This document shows positions 29,196 to 39,465 of a DNA stretch of 64,000 bases, piece by piece (position 1 is the first letter of the stretch; every line of letters begins with the position of its first letter). A program made the position numbers and the translations under genes. This DNA comes from Actinomycetota bacterium (lineage in GTDB: Bacteria > Actinomycetota > Actinomycetes > Nanopelagicales > Nanopelagicaceae), in the NCBI GenBank assembly GCA_009698675.1, contig WLPT01000006.1, positions 1 through 64,000 of the forward strand. The letters run 5' to 3'. The notes under the pieces are model-generated. The model was not told the origin of the DNA and did not search any database. It saw nothing but the letters and a program-made list of their open reading frames with translations.

Positions 29196-29972
29196 ATGCC
29201 AGAGTATGTAAACCTGCAGGGCCATAACCTCTATTCCTATGAGTGGGATAACGATGGTGAGGCCCTTGTTCTGCTACATGGCGGATTGAGCAAGACCTCA
29301 AGTTGGGACTACATCATGGTCCCGCCGCTTGAAGATGATTTCCATGTATTTGCATATGATCGCACCGCACATGGCTTTTCAGGGGATCAAGTTGGAAGTC
29401 TGCACTTTGATTTTCAAACTCGAGAAGCTATCGCATATCTAGAGGATGTAGTTAAAGAGCCGGCGCATTTAATCGGCTGGAGCGATGGCGGAATTATCGC
29501 GCTGATGGTTGCGATGCAACGCCCTGACCTGGTGAAATCAATCGTAGCCATCGGCGCTAACTATCATTTTAGTGGGGTTATGCAAGATTTCGGTGATGTT
29601 GTAATTTCACCGGAGGATCAAGCTGAGTACAACTTAATCTCTCCGGATGCTCCCTCTACTCTGCTTGAAAAATCTATTCGGATGCATGCAATCTGGAAAA
29701 GTGAACCTACGATGACTTTGCAAGAGATTGCAGAAATTCAATGCCCTGTGTTAGTTCTAGCTGGCGATGATGATGTCATTGATCATGCACACTCTGTTGC
29801 ACTCTATGAAGCGTTGCCACTTGGACAGTTAGCGATTATTCCAGGTACTTCACACCTTGTTGTAAAAGAAAAACCTGATTTAATGAATGCAGTAATTCTT
29901 CAGTTCTTAGAGGATTTAAGCTACCCAATAACGCGAATGCCGGTGCGTAGAACTAGCAATCCACCGGAGTAA
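29196..29972 (+). CDS. Alpha/beta-hydrolase
   Basis: 258 residues. The oxyanion region LVLLHGGLSKTSSWD, nucleophile elbow LIGWSDGGIIAL (Ser) and C-terminal PGTSHLVV (His) form a standard triad. No signal peptide. Esters or lactones are likely substrates but none can be named. It is convergent with the carbonic anhydrase (about 20-bp overlap). Confidence 0.83.
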   Translation: MPEYVNLQGHNLYSYEWDNDGEALVLLHGGLSKTSSWDYIMVPPLEDDFHVFAYDRTAHGFSGDQVGSLHFDFQTREAIAYLEDVVKEPAHLIGWSDGGIIALMVAMQRPDLVKSIVAIGANYHFSGVMQDFGDVVISPEDQAEYNLISPDAPSTLLEKSIRMHAIWKSEPTMTLQEIAEIQCPVLVLAGDDDVIDHAHSVALYEALPLGQLAIIPGTSHLVVKEKPDLMNAVILQFLEDLSYPITRMPVRRTSNPPE

Positions 29973-30465
29973 TTTTTCCATTCGCAACATCATAAATTGC
30001 ACCGCCAACTACTACCCCATCATTTAATAATGGATAGGCTCGCACACGATTAACATCGATTTTTAGCGCCTTAGTTTGATCTGACACAGTTCGAAACTCG
30101 AGGCTGCGAGTATCAACGCCGTGCTCTTGTTGTATTAAGGCGTGAATGTCGGCCTCTTCACCCATCGCCATGCGGCAGTTCGTATGCGGCATAATTAAAA
30201 TTCTTTTTACGCCAAGCAGATATGTTGCAAGAACTAATGTTCGTAAAACATCCTCGGTTACTCGAGCGCCGGCATTACGTAAAATCTTGGCATCACCCGA
30301 TCGCATTCCGACTACCGATAAGGGATTTATCCGTGAATCCATACATGTGACGATTGCAAGACCTTGTTGGGCAACGCCAGTTAGTTCTGAGTATTTAAAA
30401 CTCTTTATGTACTCAGCATTTGCCGCCAATGCATCGGCAAACTCTTCATGTGGAAAGTTAGGCAT
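29953..30465 (-). CDS. Beta-class carbonic anhydrase
   Basis: About 170 residues from the ATG at 30465, chosen because AAGGGG lies 5-6 nt upstream; the track ORF begins five codons earlier. Zinc ligands are visible: Cys in VTCMDSRI and His-Cys in MPHTNCRM. It interconverts CO2 and bicarbonate, supplying carboxylases. The short length matches the small beta class of Actinobacteria. Confidence 0.9.
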   Translation of the reverse strand: MPNFPHEEFADALAANAEYIKSFKYSELTGVAQQGLAIVTCMDSRINPLSVVGMRSGDAKILRNAGARVTEDVLRTLVLATYLLGVKRILIMPHTNCRMAMGEEADIHALIQQEHGVDTRSLEFRTVSDQTKALKIDVNRVRAYPLLNDGVVVGGAIYDVANGKITPVDC

Positions 30466-30491
30466 GGGCTTCCCCTTCAACTAAAACTACG

Positions 30492-30563
30492 AGCCCCCCG
30501 TCAGGATTGAACTGACGACCTGCGCATTACAAGTGCGCTGCTCTACCACTGAGCTAGAGAGGC
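30492..30563 (-). tRNA. tRNA-Thr (anticodon TGT)
   Basis: A 72-nt cloverleaf on the minus strand. Acceptor GCCTCTC pairs with GGGGGGC with two G-T wobbles, the D arm is TAGCTCAGTGGTAGAGC, and the anticodon loop CTTGTAA gives TGT. The T arm is GTCGTCAGTTCAATCCTGAC. Confidence 0.92.
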
Positions 30564-30669
30564 CTACGTGCGAACACGTATCGATCTTTCGACCAGCGGT
30601 AATTATGGCAGTGAGTTGCAAAAACTTGAAATCGAGATGCTTAGCCAAGGCAGAGAGTAGGTTGGGGCC

Positions 30670-31587
30670 GTGAGATTAGGCGTATTGGATGTGGGATCTA
30701 ACACGATCCACCTGCAAGTAATGGATGCTCATACGGGAGCCCGACCATCGCCGACCACCAATTATAAAGTCGAACTTAGGCTGACTCAATATCTCAATAA
30801 GTCAGGGACGATTTCGGCCGAAGGCATCAAACTGCTCCACGAAGCAATTGCCGCCGCCGTGGCGCATGCTCAAGAAAATAACACTGATGAGATTTTAGCT
30901 TTTGCAACATCTGCCGTTAGAGATGCTAAAAATGGCCCAAGCATTATCCAGGAGATTAATGAGCGCCATGAAATTGATTTACAGATTCTTACTGGCGATG
31001 AAGAGGCCCGCATGACATTTCTTGCAGTGCGGCGTTGGTTTGGGTGGTCTGCCGGAAAATTACTGATGCTCGACATTGGTGGAGGTTCATTGGAGATCGC
31101 ATCTGGAATAGATGAGGGGCCGGAGGCAACTCTTTCTTTACCTTTGGGCGCTGCCAGGCTAACTCGAGATTTTTTGAGCGGTGATCCTTACAATTCAAAG
31201 GATGTGAAATTCTTACAGAGCTATGTTGTTAACAACCTTGAGGAAAAACTGCCAGCAATTCTGCGCTCACACGATGCGAATCACTTTGTAGCTACCAGTA
31301 AAACATTTCGAACTTTAGCTCGACTCTCTGGACACTGGTTTAATGACAATCCAAAGTATTTAGATGTTGCCAACCTCCAAGCAATGACCTCGAAACTTGC
31401 AGGTATGAGCGACAAAGCAAGGGCTGAGCTGCCAGGTGTTTCCCCAAGCCGAGCCCAACAAATCGTCGCTGGTGCAATTGTTGCCCACTCTGTAATGGAT
31501 GTCTTAGATATCGATCGTGTTGAAATCTGTCCATGGGCATTACGTGAGGGTGTTGTATTACGACGCCTTGATTGGCTGCAGAGTTAA
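30670..31587 (+). CDS. ppx: Exopolyphosphatase / GppA family phosphatase
   Basis: 305 residues from a GTG start. The N-terminal LGVLDVGSNTIHLQV and LMLDIGGGSLEIASG are the ATP-fold phosphate loops of the Ppx/GppA family. The short (about 300-aa) form lacks the C-terminal HD domain of E. coli Ppx, as is usual in Actinobacteria. It hydrolyses polyphosphate or pppGpp and lies close to ppk, which makes the polymer. Confidence 0.9.
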   Translation: MRLGVLDVGSNTIHLQVMDAHTGARPSPTTNYKVELRLTQYLNKSGTISAEGIKLLHEAIAAAVAHAQENNTDEILAFATSAVRDAKNGPSIIQEINERHEIDLQILTGDEEARMTFLAVRRWFGWSAGKLLMLDIGGGSLEIASGIDEGPEATLSLPLGAARLTRDFLSGDPYNSKDVKFLQSYVVNNLEEKLPAILRSHDANHFVATSKTFRTLARLSGHWFNDNPKYLDVANLQAMTSKLAGMSDKARAELPGVSPSRAQQIVAGAIVAHSVMDVLDIDRVEICPWALREGVVLRRLDWLQS

Positions 31588-31588
31588 T

Positions 31589-32488
31589 CTAGGTATTTGG
31601 TGCACTAACCCAGTCAACTGCAATGATTTCACCATCGCGGTGGTGAAGCACCCAAGCCTCTGCCGGCTTTAAATCTAAACCCAACTCTTTAAAGCTCTTC
31701 TTGCCAATAAGTTTCTTTAATAACTTCGGAAGTATCGGGTTATGACTACAAATAATTGCACCCTGGCCTCTATTCATGAGGTCCTGTGCGTAATCCAGTG
31801 CCGCCTCTTTATCTTTTGCAAATCTATACTCACTCAAATCCGTTGAGAAAATTGGATGCATATTCAAAGAACGCGCCATTGGTTCGATAGTTTCTATACA
31901 ACGCATTGCATCAGAGGAGTGAATAACCTCGATGGCAAATGGTAAGTACGTTGATAAAAGACGTTTCGCCTGAATCTGACCTACGTTAGCTAACGGGCGA
32001 TCCCCATCATCGCCATCCCAGTCTTCACGCTTGACCGCCTTAGCGTGGCGAAGCAGAACTAAAGGCGTAGTCCCAGTTCCAAACTCAGAAAAGAAATCAA
32101 CGATAGATCGATCATCATCTAACGTTAATTTTTTACGCGCATCTGAAGTAGAGAGCCACAAAATCTGATCGACTTCCTGGGGATTTGGCTTTCCAGTGGC
32201 TTCACCAACTGCTTGTGCAGACCAGTATTTAACTAGCTTGGTAACCCCATCAACAATATATGTCGCGTGGCCAATTTCAGGTCCAAAGACTGCTGAGTAA
32301 CCTGTCTCTTCCATGACCTCGCGATGTGCGCAACCAATCATGGTCTCGTTAGGGTCTAGCTTGCCTTTAGGTAGCGACCAATCGTCGTAACGAGGTCGAT
32401 GTATTAAGGCGATCTCTACCTTCTTGTTCTCACCAATACGCCACAAAACAGCTCCCGCTGCATAAATAACTGGGTTTTCAGTGCTCAT
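31589..32488 (-). CDS. mutT1: Nudix hydrolase with histidine phosphatase domain (MutT1-like)
   Basis: 299 residues in two domains. The Nudix box GKLDPNETMIGCAHREVMEETG is at about 40-62, and a SixA/phosphoglycerate-mutase-like domain starts VLLRHAKAV at about 150. This fusion is the mycobacterial MutT1 type, which removes 8-oxo-dGTP and diadenosine polyphosphates. It follows ppk by 3 bp, the same pairing as in mycobacteria. Confidence 0.9.
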   Translation of the reverse strand: MSTENPVIYAAGAVLWRIGENKKVEIALIHRPRYDDWSLPKGKLDPNETMIGCAHREVMEETGYSAVFGPEIGHATYIVDGVTKLVKYWSAQAVGEATGKPNPQEVDQILWLSTSDARKKLTLDDDRSIVDFFSEFGTGTTPLVLLRHAKAVKREDWDGDDGDRPLANVGQIQAKRLLSTYLPFAIEVIHSSDAMRCIETIEPMARSLNMHPIFSTDLSEYRFAKDKEAALDYAQDLMNRGQGAIICSHNPILPKLLKKLIGKKSFKELGLDLKPAEAWVLHHRDGEIIAVDWVSAPNT

Positions 32489-32491
32489 CGC

Positions 32492-34549
32492 CTACCTGCC
32501 CTTTGCATAATGCTTAATCATTGTTGCATGGACATCACGAAGCGGTTTGCCCTGATCATCGCAGTTCTTTCGAAGCCATTCGGTACCGTTTAACTGCCAG
32601 CTCGAAGTTTCATCAGATAGACCTAAATCTAAAATAGCTTGCAATCTTTGGTGATGCTCTTTCCTGTCAACGCGAACTAAACTCTCAACTCGACGATCTA
32701 AATTGCGGCCCATTAAATCTGCACTGCCAATCCAATATTGACTGTCCCCACCATTGATGAAATGAAAGATGCGTGAATGCTCCAAAAAGCGACCTAAAAC
32801 TGACTTAACTGTAATATTTTCTGAAACTCCTGGAATCCCAGGCTGAACAGCACAAATACCACGAATTAAAAGTTCTACTTTTACACCGGCAGTAGATGCT
32901 TCATACATTTTGGCAACAAAGCTCTCGTCTAAAATTGAGTTGAGTTTAAATTGAATACCGGCGGGTTTACCGGCTTTTGCATTCTCGATTTCACGATCAA
33001 TGCGCTCGATGATTCCAGAGCGTAGAGTTCTAGGTGCAACAAGTAATCGTGAATATGTTGATTGCGGTGCAAAACCAGAGAGCTGATTAAAGAGTTTAGT
33101 TAAATCCTCAGTGAGCTCGATATCGGTGCTGAGGATACCTAAGTCCTCATACATGCGTGCCGTCTTTGGATTGTAATTTCCCGTTCCAATATGACAGTAA
33201 CGTCGCAGGCCCTGCTGTTCGTCACGAATTACAAGGGAGAGTTTTGCATGAGTTTTCAAGCCCATTAATCCATAGACAACGTGCACGCCAGCGGCCTCTA
33301 GTTTTCTCGCCCAACGTACATTTGCCTGTTCATCAAATCGAGCACGAATCTCTATTACCGCTAATACCTGTTTACCTGCTTCAGCCGCTTCGATGAGCGC
33401 TTCGATGATGGGTGAGTCGCCAGAGGTCCTATAGAGCGTCTGCTTTATGGCAAGTACATGCGGGTCTTGAGCGGCACTTTGCAAGAAGTGAACTACCGAT
33501 GAAGTGAAGGATTCATAGGGGTGGTGGAGCAGAATCTCGCCTTGGCGAATTGCGGCAAAAAATAGGTCAGTGTCCTCTGCATCTACCTCTGATAAGGCAT
33601 GTGCGGTTCGAGATCTAAAAACCTCATACTTTAAATCTGGGAATCCAAGATCTGCAATCTTGTTAAGGGCAGTTAAGTCTAAGGGCGAGGGTGCATGGAG
33701 AATATTCTCTTCATCTATTCCAAGTTCGTTAGCTAAGCGTTCAACTAATCGAGAATCTACGCCACTCTCAATTTCAAGACGTACCGGCGGACCAAAGCGA
33801 CGTCGTGCTAACTCGGCTTCAAGGGAGAGTAAAATATCCTCCGACTCTTCCTCATCTAATTCAATATCCTGGTTACGCGTGACACGAAATGTGTAGTGAT
33901 CTTCAATAACCATTCCAGGAAAAAGCTCATGTAGGTTGATCGCAATCAGCTCTTCGATTGGGATGAATCGAGTTGAGCCGCTCTTTGCAGTTGCGATGAA
34001 ACGTGGCAGGATTTCAGGAACTTTAACGCGAGCGAAAAACTCTTCATGAGTTAGTGGATTCTTAACAATCACAGCTAGATTTAACGACAACCCTGAGATG
34101 TATGGGAATGGGTGCGAAGGATCAACAGCAAGTGGAGTTAGAACTGGAAATATACGATCGTGAAATAATTTATCAACGTAGCTGCGCTCAGTTTCATCCA
34201 GATTATCCCAGTGTAAGAATTCAACTCCGTGCGCTTTAAGTTTGGGCACAATATCTTCGTGTAAAGTTTTAGATTGCCTTTCGATTAAATCTTTGGTGCG
34301 CAGTGAGATCTCCCTCATCAAAGCTTTTGGTGATATTCCAGCGACATTGGCAGCTGTAATCTCGTTTTCAATCTTGCTCATCAAGGTCGCTACTCGCACC
34401 ATAAAAAACTCATCGAGATTTGATGAGAAAATCGCTAAAAATCGGACGCGCTCCAGTAATGGAATCGTTGGGTCTTCGGCCAGCTCTAAAACCCGCTGAT
34501 CGAAGGAGAGCCAACTGAGCTCTCGGTCCGTCACATTCTCGAACTTCAT
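32492..34549 (-). CDS. ppk: Polyphosphate kinase 1
   Basis: About 685 residues. I choose the ATG at 34549 because GGAG sits 9 nt before it; the GTG at 34564 lacks a site. The protein starts with the Ppk1 N-domain (FENVTDRELSWLSFDQRVLELA). Phosphorylated His motifs appear in GLKTHAKLSLV and FLEHSRIFHF. It builds polyphosphate from ATP. Operon with mutT1. Confidence 0.95.
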   Translation of the reverse strand: MKFENVTDRELSWLSFDQRVLELAEDPTIPLLERVRFLAIFSSNLDEFFMVRVATLMSKIENEITAANVAGISPKALMREISLRTKDLIERQSKTLHEDIVPKLKAHGVEFLHWDNLDETERSYVDKLFHDRIFPVLTPLAVDPSHPFPYISGLSLNLAVIVKNPLTHEEFFARVKVPEILPRFIATAKSGSTRFIPIEELIAINLHELFPGMVIEDHYTFRVTRNQDIELDEEESEDILLSLEAELARRRFGPPVRLEIESGVDSRLVERLANELGIDEENILHAPSPLDLTALNKIADLGFPDLKYEVFRSRTAHALSEVDAEDTDLFFAAIRQGEILLHHPYESFTSSVVHFLQSAAQDPHVLAIKQTLYRTSGDSPIIEALIEAAEAGKQVLAVIEIRARFDEQANVRWARKLEAAGVHVVYGLMGLKTHAKLSLVIRDEQQGLRRYCHIGTGNYNPKTARMYEDLGILSTDIELTEDLTKLFNQLSGFAPQSTYSRLLVAPRTLRSGIIERIDREIENAKAGKPAGIQFKLNSILDESFVAKMYEASTAGVKVELLIRGICAVQPGIPGVSENITVKSVLGRFLEHSRIFHFINGGDSQYWIGSADLMGRNLDRRVESLVRVDRKEHHQRLQAILDLGLSDETSSWQLNGTEWLRKNCDDQGKPLRDVHATMIKHYAKGR

Positions 34550-34657
34550 TTTTTGATTCTCCACGTTTAGGGTGAACTGCAGGTGTCTAGGATATGGACA
34601 AACCGTAAACCACCAAAAATTTCACGCCATCTGCGCTCAAGTGGCAGACTAAAGCCC

Positions 34658-37600
34658 GTGATCACAAACTATTGGATGAGCCCGGAAACCACCTCCGTAA
34701 ATCGCTTGCCCATGCTCAATATTGAACATATTGAGAAAATCTCCCTTGACGGTATTTGGCGCTTTCAGCTGCTGCATAGCCCTTTGGCCTCCCTTGGTAA
34801 AAAATGGTCCTCTATTCCAGTTCCGGGTTTATGGACAATGCAGCCTGAGAGCGAAGTTTTTTTCGATAAGCCTATTTATACAAATGTTCAAATGCCCTTT
34901 CAAGAGCAGCCGCCAATGGTCCCAGCAGAAAATCCTCACGGTGTGTACGAACGTGATTTTGAACTTCCTGAAAGCTGGATAGACAAACGCGTAGTTTTAA
35001 GACTCGGCGGTTACGAATCGGTGGCGCTTATTTATATCAATGGCGTAGAAGTTGGGCTCACTAAAGATTCACGCTTGGCAGCTGAATTCGACGTAACACA
35101 ATTCGTACGTCGCGGATCCAACGTCCTACGAATCGATGTTACTAAATGGTCAGATGCGACTTTCATTGAGGATCAAGATCAATGGTGGCATGGTGGTATC
35201 ACACGTTCAGTAATGCTTTTTGCAACAAATAAGGTTTATATTGAACGGTTCTACACCACCGCTGGCTTAGAAAAGGATTGCACAACGGGATCTTTAGATA
35301 TTCGATCACAGATCGCATCCATCGAAAACCTTTCTACTCATGGCTACACATTGTCTGTGGGGATTGAAGAGCTCCCTAATGTTAAATCCTCGAAGATGTC
35401 TCAAACAATTGCGAATTTCACCGCGCCAATATGGACCGATTACAACGAAGAGTTGCGCAGCGCTAGTAATGATTACTTTCATGGAGCCTATTGGCAGGGC
35501 AATATGCCCGAAGCGACCCGCGCCGCAATAGAGAGAACTGAGCCACCTCCGGCTGGGTTAGTCCACTTTAAAGCTACTATTCCAGGCGTAAAAGCCTGGT
35601 CGGCCGAAGAGCCCAACCTCTACACATTACAGATTGAGTTACGCGATCCCGCCGGTCATATTATCGAAGTTTCATCGCAACGAATCGGTTTTAAATCAGT
35701 TGTTATTAGTGGGCGTGAATTATTGGTCAATGGTAAAGCGGTAATATTCTATGGAATTAATCGACATGATTTTAATCGCTTCACTGGGCGTGTACTAACT
35801 CGCGAGGATATGCGAGAAGATCTGCTCGAACTTAAACGCTGGAACTTTAATGCCGTGCGCACGTCGCACTATCCCAATGACGCCGCATTTCTAGATCTTT
35901 GCGATGAACTTGGTTTTTATGTAATTGGTGAGGCCAATATTGAATCACACGCCTTTATCGCATCTATCTGTAATGACCCAAAATACTTGACTGCCTTTGT
36001 GGACCGTGTTGGAAGAATGATTCAACGCGATATTCACCACCCTGCCGTTGTTATGTGGTCGCTTGGAAATGAATCGGGTGCTGGAACAAATCATGAGGCG
36101 GCCGCTGCATATGCGCGCAGCTTTGACCCTTCACGGCCCTTGCACTACGAGGGTGGAATACGTGGAAACTGGATGGGTAGTCACTCCCTTACCGATGTGA
36201 TCTGCCCGATGTATCCATCGATCAATGCGATTAAGGAGTATGCGGCATCAAAGGAGGCTGATCGGCCATTAATTATGTGCGAGTACTCCCATGCGATGGG
36301 TAACTCCAACGGAACTTTGGCTGAGTATTGGGAGACGATTGAATCTACGCCCGGCTTACAGGGCGGTTTTATTTGGGAGTTCTGGGATCACGGGCCGGTA
36401 CAGACGATGCCCGATGGCACTACTCGTAATGCATATGGTGGTGATTACGGCGAAGTTAAACATGATGGAAATTTTTGCTGCGATGGAATGGTTTTCCCAG
36501 ATCGCACCGCAAAGCCTGCCATGCATGAGTTTAAAGCCATCGCCGCACCTGCCAATATATCTTCCGTAAAAGCCTCTGCAGGCAATTTTAAGATCTTCAA
36601 CAAATTATTTTTTAGAGATTTAAGTGAGTATGAAGTTCACTGGGCAATTACTCGTGATGGAATTATTGGTGATAGTGGAAAGATCAAGCTCCCAAAAGTG
36701 GGCCCACGTAAAACGATTGGTTTCAAAGTTACTTCACCTCTACTGACCAAACCAGATGGATTCGGTGAGCGCTTCATTACCTTTACTATTGTTCGAATTT
36801 CTAGCACTGCCTGGTCACCTTCAAAGAGTGAAGTTGGCTGGAATCAGTTACCACTTCCTTCGCGAACTTTAACTCTTGCCGCCTCCGATCCATCTGCAAC
36901 TTTTAGTCAGATAGTTGACGAGAATGGGCAGATTGTTCTGCCTTACGGTGTAATCGCTCCAGTTTTAACATTATGGCGCGCGCCTACAGATAACGATCGC
37001 ATTGGACACATCGCTACTAAATGGAACCGATGGGGCTTACGTGAAATGGATCGTACGGCCTGCACTGTCTCTGAAACGCAATCTCGTATTACTGTTACAA
37101 ATACTTGGCAGACTGGTGCAGGTTTTACTATTAAGCAGGTGCAAGTCATTACACCCGTTGCCGATGGTTTTAAAGTAAAAGAAAGTATCGCACTCCCAAA
37201 AGATTTAGACGATGTTGCCAGGGTAGGTATTAACTTTGAACTCGATGGATCTCTGTCAGATTTAACCTGGTTTGGAAGTGGGCCTCATGAGACTTATCCT
37301 GATCGAAAGATTGCACGCGTGCACCGTTACGTTTCAACGGTTGCGGCACAGTATGTTCCTTATGTGCGTCCACAGGAAAATGGTGGCCATAGCCTTGTGC
37401 GCTGGTTTGAGCTCACAAACGCTAACGGGCATGGAGTTCGTATCCAACTAAATAGACCCCATCAGGTCTCAGTCACACCAAACCGTGCAATCGATTTAGC
37501 GGATGCAACTCATGATGTTGAGGTCAAGGCCTGCGGTAATACTGTCGTAAACATTGATGCTCTACACCGCGGAGTTGGAACCGCTTCATGTGGCCCGGAT

Positions 37601-37672
37601 ACTCTCAATACATACATTATTAAACCTGGAATTCATACATTTGAATGGGCAGTTACTTCACTCACAAACTAA
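34658..37672 (+). CDS. lacZ: GH2 beta-galactosidase
   Basis: About 1004 residues. I prefer a GTG at 34658, since NYWMSPETTSVNRLP aligns with the start of other LacZ proteins; the extra 25 residues of the track ORF (from 34583) are basic and unlike the family. GH2 landmarks: GINRHDFN, acid/base Glu in WSLGNESGAG, nucleophile Glu in IMCEYSHAMGNSNG, and a C-terminal beta-galactosidase small-chain domain. No signal peptide, so it acts on imported beta-galactosides. There is no transporter next to it. It is divergent from ppk. Confidence 0.93.
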   Translation: MITNYWMSPETTSVNRLPMLNIEHIEKISLDGIWRFQLLHSPLASLGKKWSSIPVPGLWTMQPESEVFFDKPIYTNVQMPFQEQPPMVPAENPHGVYERDFELPESWIDKRVVLRLGGYESVALIYINGVEVGLTKDSRLAAEFDVTQFVRRGSNVLRIDVTKWSDATFIEDQDQWWHGGITRSVMLFATNKVYIERFYTTAGLEKDCTTGSLDIRSQIASIENLSTHGYTLSVGIEELPNVKSSKMSQTIANFTAPIWTDYNEELRSASNDYFHGAYWQGNMPEATRAAIERTEPPPAGLVHFKATIPGVKAWSAEEPNLYTLQIELRDPAGHIIEVSSQRIGFKSVVISGRELLVNGKAVIFYGINRHDFNRFTGRVLTREDMREDLLELKRWNFNAVRTSHYPNDAAFLDLCDELGFYVIGEANIESHAFIASICNDPKYLTAFVDRVGRMIQRDIHHPAVVMWSLGNESGAGTNHEAAAAYARSFDPSRPLHYEGGIRGNWMGSHSLTDVICPMYPSINAIKEYAASKEADRPLIMCEYSHAMGNSNGTLAEYWETIESTPGLQGGFIWEFWDHGPVQTMPDGTTRNAYGGDYGEVKHDGNFCCDGMVFPDRTAKPAMHEFKAIAAPANISSVKASAGNFKIFNKLFFRDLSEYEVHWAITRDGIIGDSGKIKLPKVGPRKTIGFKVTSPLLTKPDGFGERFITFTIVRISSTAWSPSKSEVGWNQLPLPSRTLTLAASDPSATFSQIVDENGQIVLPYGVIAPVLTLWRAPTDNDRIGHIATKWNRWGLREMDRTACTVSETQSRITVTNTWQTGAGFTIKQVQVITPVADGFKVKESIALPKDLDDVARVGINFELDGSLSDLTWFGSGPHETYPDRKIARVHRYVSTVAAQYVPYVRPQENGGHSLVRWFELTNANGHGVRIQLNRPHQVSVTPNRAIDLADATHDVEVKACGNTVVNIDALHRGVGTASCGPDTLNTYIIKPGIHTFEWAVTSLTN

Positions 37673-38457
37673 TCTAGATGTGAGAGCGGCCAATGTATGG
37701 CCACAGGATATTTACAGCTGCGGCCATCTCCCGATGATTTACCCCGTGCGCGCCGCCACATCCATGGCAGAGCAAAAGCTATAAACCAGATCGTTGTGAC
37801 CGCCACACGTAAAAACCTATTGGGCGGATTCCTCGGTGGAAGTGGATCTCGCCAGTGCACATCAAATGGAAGTTCTATCAATTCAAGCACCGCTTCAGCT
37901 ACGCGAGAATGCCCCATTACATTTAAATGCAGGCGATCAAATGCTAAGAATCTGCGATCACTAAATGCAACCTCTTCATTTGCATCTGCGATTATTGCGC
38001 CAACTTCCATTCCAACATCACGCACATTTCGGTTGAATTCACTAAAGCGTTGCTCCCAAATTTTTGCTGAGCGCCCAGTATTTCCCGTTTTTTCTAAAAC
38101 AGTAAATAGAATTATCGTCGCACCCGATGCAGATAGGCGTCGTACCGCATCGGCATATAGAGGCAAAACAAGCTCTGATTTGTATCCTGGGCGAATAACA
38201 TCGTTGGCGCCGGCGTGAAAGGAGATAAGCGTTTGTGGACCAGTCACTTGCGCAATAGCCGCTTCGATCTGCTCATCAACTACTTGTGCCACTAATTTCC
38301 CACGAATGGCTAAGTTGGCATAGGTAAAATCTGGATGGAACTTAGCCATCACATCGGCGACGCGATCTGCCCATCCTCGGTATTGTCCATATTTCTTTTC
38401 ATCACACATACCCTCGGTATATGAGTCCCCAAGGGCGATAAAACGCTGATAAATCAA
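37669..38457 (-). CDS. SGNH/GDSL hydrolase
   Basis: 262 residues. Block I FIALGDSYTEG carries the Ser, block III HAGANDV the Asn, and DRLHLNVMGH the Asp and His. This is a GDSL esterase/lipase fold. A hydrophobic and basic C-terminal stretch (WFIAFALPWMWRRARG) may hold it at the membrane. The substrate is unknown. It is convergent with lacZ (4-bp overlap). Confidence 0.85.
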   Translation of the reverse strand: MIYQRFIALGDSYTEGMCDEKKYGQYRGWADRVADVMAKFHPDFTYANLAIRGKLVAQVVDEQIEAAIAQVTGPQTLISFHAGANDVIRPGYKSELVLPLYADAVRRLSASGATIILFTVLEKTGNTGRSAKIWEQRFSEFNRNVRDVGMEVGAIIADANEEVAFSDRRFLAFDRLHLNVMGHSRVAEAVLELIELPFDVHWRDPLPPRNPPNRFLRVAVTTIWFIAFALPWMWRRARGKSSGDGRSCKYPVAIHWPLSHLD

Positions 38458-38461
38458 GGCA

Positions 38462-39463
38462 TTATCCCTTACGGCGGGCCTGATCTACAAAGAAAAGTGC
38501 GATTGCGGTTGCGACACTGGCATTGAGCGATTCTGTCGTTGCGCTAATTGGAATTGAGATTACGAGATCACATTTCTCACGAGTAAGGCGAGCTAAACCT
38601 TTTCCTTCACTACCGACAACAATCATGATCGCCTCGGATGCAATCTTCATCGTACTGATTAACTCTTCTGATTCTCCGTCAAGGCCAACAACAAAGAGGC
38701 CCTCTTTCTTGGCAGCATCAATAGTTCGTGCAAGGTTGGTTACTTGTGCAATGGGCAATCGTGCCGCTGCACCTGCAGAGGACTTCCATGCCGAAGCGGT
38801 CATAGATGCCGCACGACGCTCGGTCATGATTACTCCCGCTGCACCAAATGCTGCTGCACTTCTAATAATTGCTCCTAAGTTGCGTGGATCTGTAACTCCA
38901 TCGAGTGCAACAACAAGGGCTGGATATTTGGCGCGCTGCATAATCTCTTCAAAACTTGAGTATTGGAATGGCTTAATTGCAAGAATAATTCCCTGGCTAT
39001 TTGGTGAGATGCCTTCAACTTCAGCGCGGTGAGCCTCGCGAATTGGAAGACCAAGGTGCAGTGCTAACTTCAATGATTCGGCAACGCGATCGTCAACTTC
39101 GATGCTGCGTGCAACTAATAGTTCAGTGGCAGGAACGCTCTCGCGTAGAGCTTCAAGAACGGCATTACGACCAGCGACAATCTCACCGCGTGGACGATCT
39201 CCGCGTGGTGCGCGGGCCGGCCTAATCTCTTTGCCATCACTTCTACCGGCAGTTACTTTTCCGGCGCCTCGAGTTGTGGTTTTACTCGAGCTCTTTTTCG
39301 CAACGGCCTTCTTGCGCTTTGCAGCTGCATGGTAAGGACGATCTTCAGCCTTAGGCGTAGGTCCTTTTCCAGTAAGACGCTTCTTATTTTTTCCACCAGT
39401 GCCGGTAGATGGACCTTTTTTTGAGGCACGGATAGCGCCCTTGCGGGATGAATTTCCGGCCAT
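38462..39463 (-). CDS. rlmB: 23S rRNA 2'-O-methyltransferase (SpoU/TrmH family, RlmB)
   Basis: About 333 residues; the ATG at 39463 (MAGNSSRKG) is preferred over the track start inside cysS. A lysine-rich N-terminal tail (about 1-85) precedes the substrate-binding and SpoU knot domains. SAM-site motifs are VVGSEGKGLARLT and ISATTESLNASVATAIALF. It modifies G2251 in 23S rRNA (family knowledge). Order rlmB-cysS-ispF is conserved in Actinobacteria. Confidence 0.9.
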   Translation of the reverse strand: MAGNSSRKGAIRASKKGPSTGTGGKNKKRLTGKGPTPKAEDRPYHAAAKRKKAVAKKSSSKTTTRGAGKVTAGRSDGKEIRPARAPRGDRPRGEIVAGRNAVLEALRESVPATELLVARSIEVDDRVAESLKLALHLGLPIREAHRAEVEGISPNSQGIILAIKPFQYSSFEEIMQRAKYPALVVALDGVTDPRNLGAIIRSAAAFGAAGVIMTERRAASMTASAWKSSAGAAARLPIAQVTNLARTIDAAKKEGLFVVGLDGESEELISTMKIASEAIMIVVGSEGKGLARLTREKCDLVISIPISATTESLNASVATAIALFFVDQARRKG

Positions 39464-39465
39464 CG

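Noticed and set aside
34583-34657. N-terminal extension of the beta-galactosidase
   Set aside because: Basic residues unlike GH2 N-termini and only 33 bp from the ppk start; a GTG at 34658 fits the family alignment better.
37697-38218. 173-aa plus-strand ORF
   Set aside because: Antisense to the SGNH hydrolase, which has all catalytic blocks.
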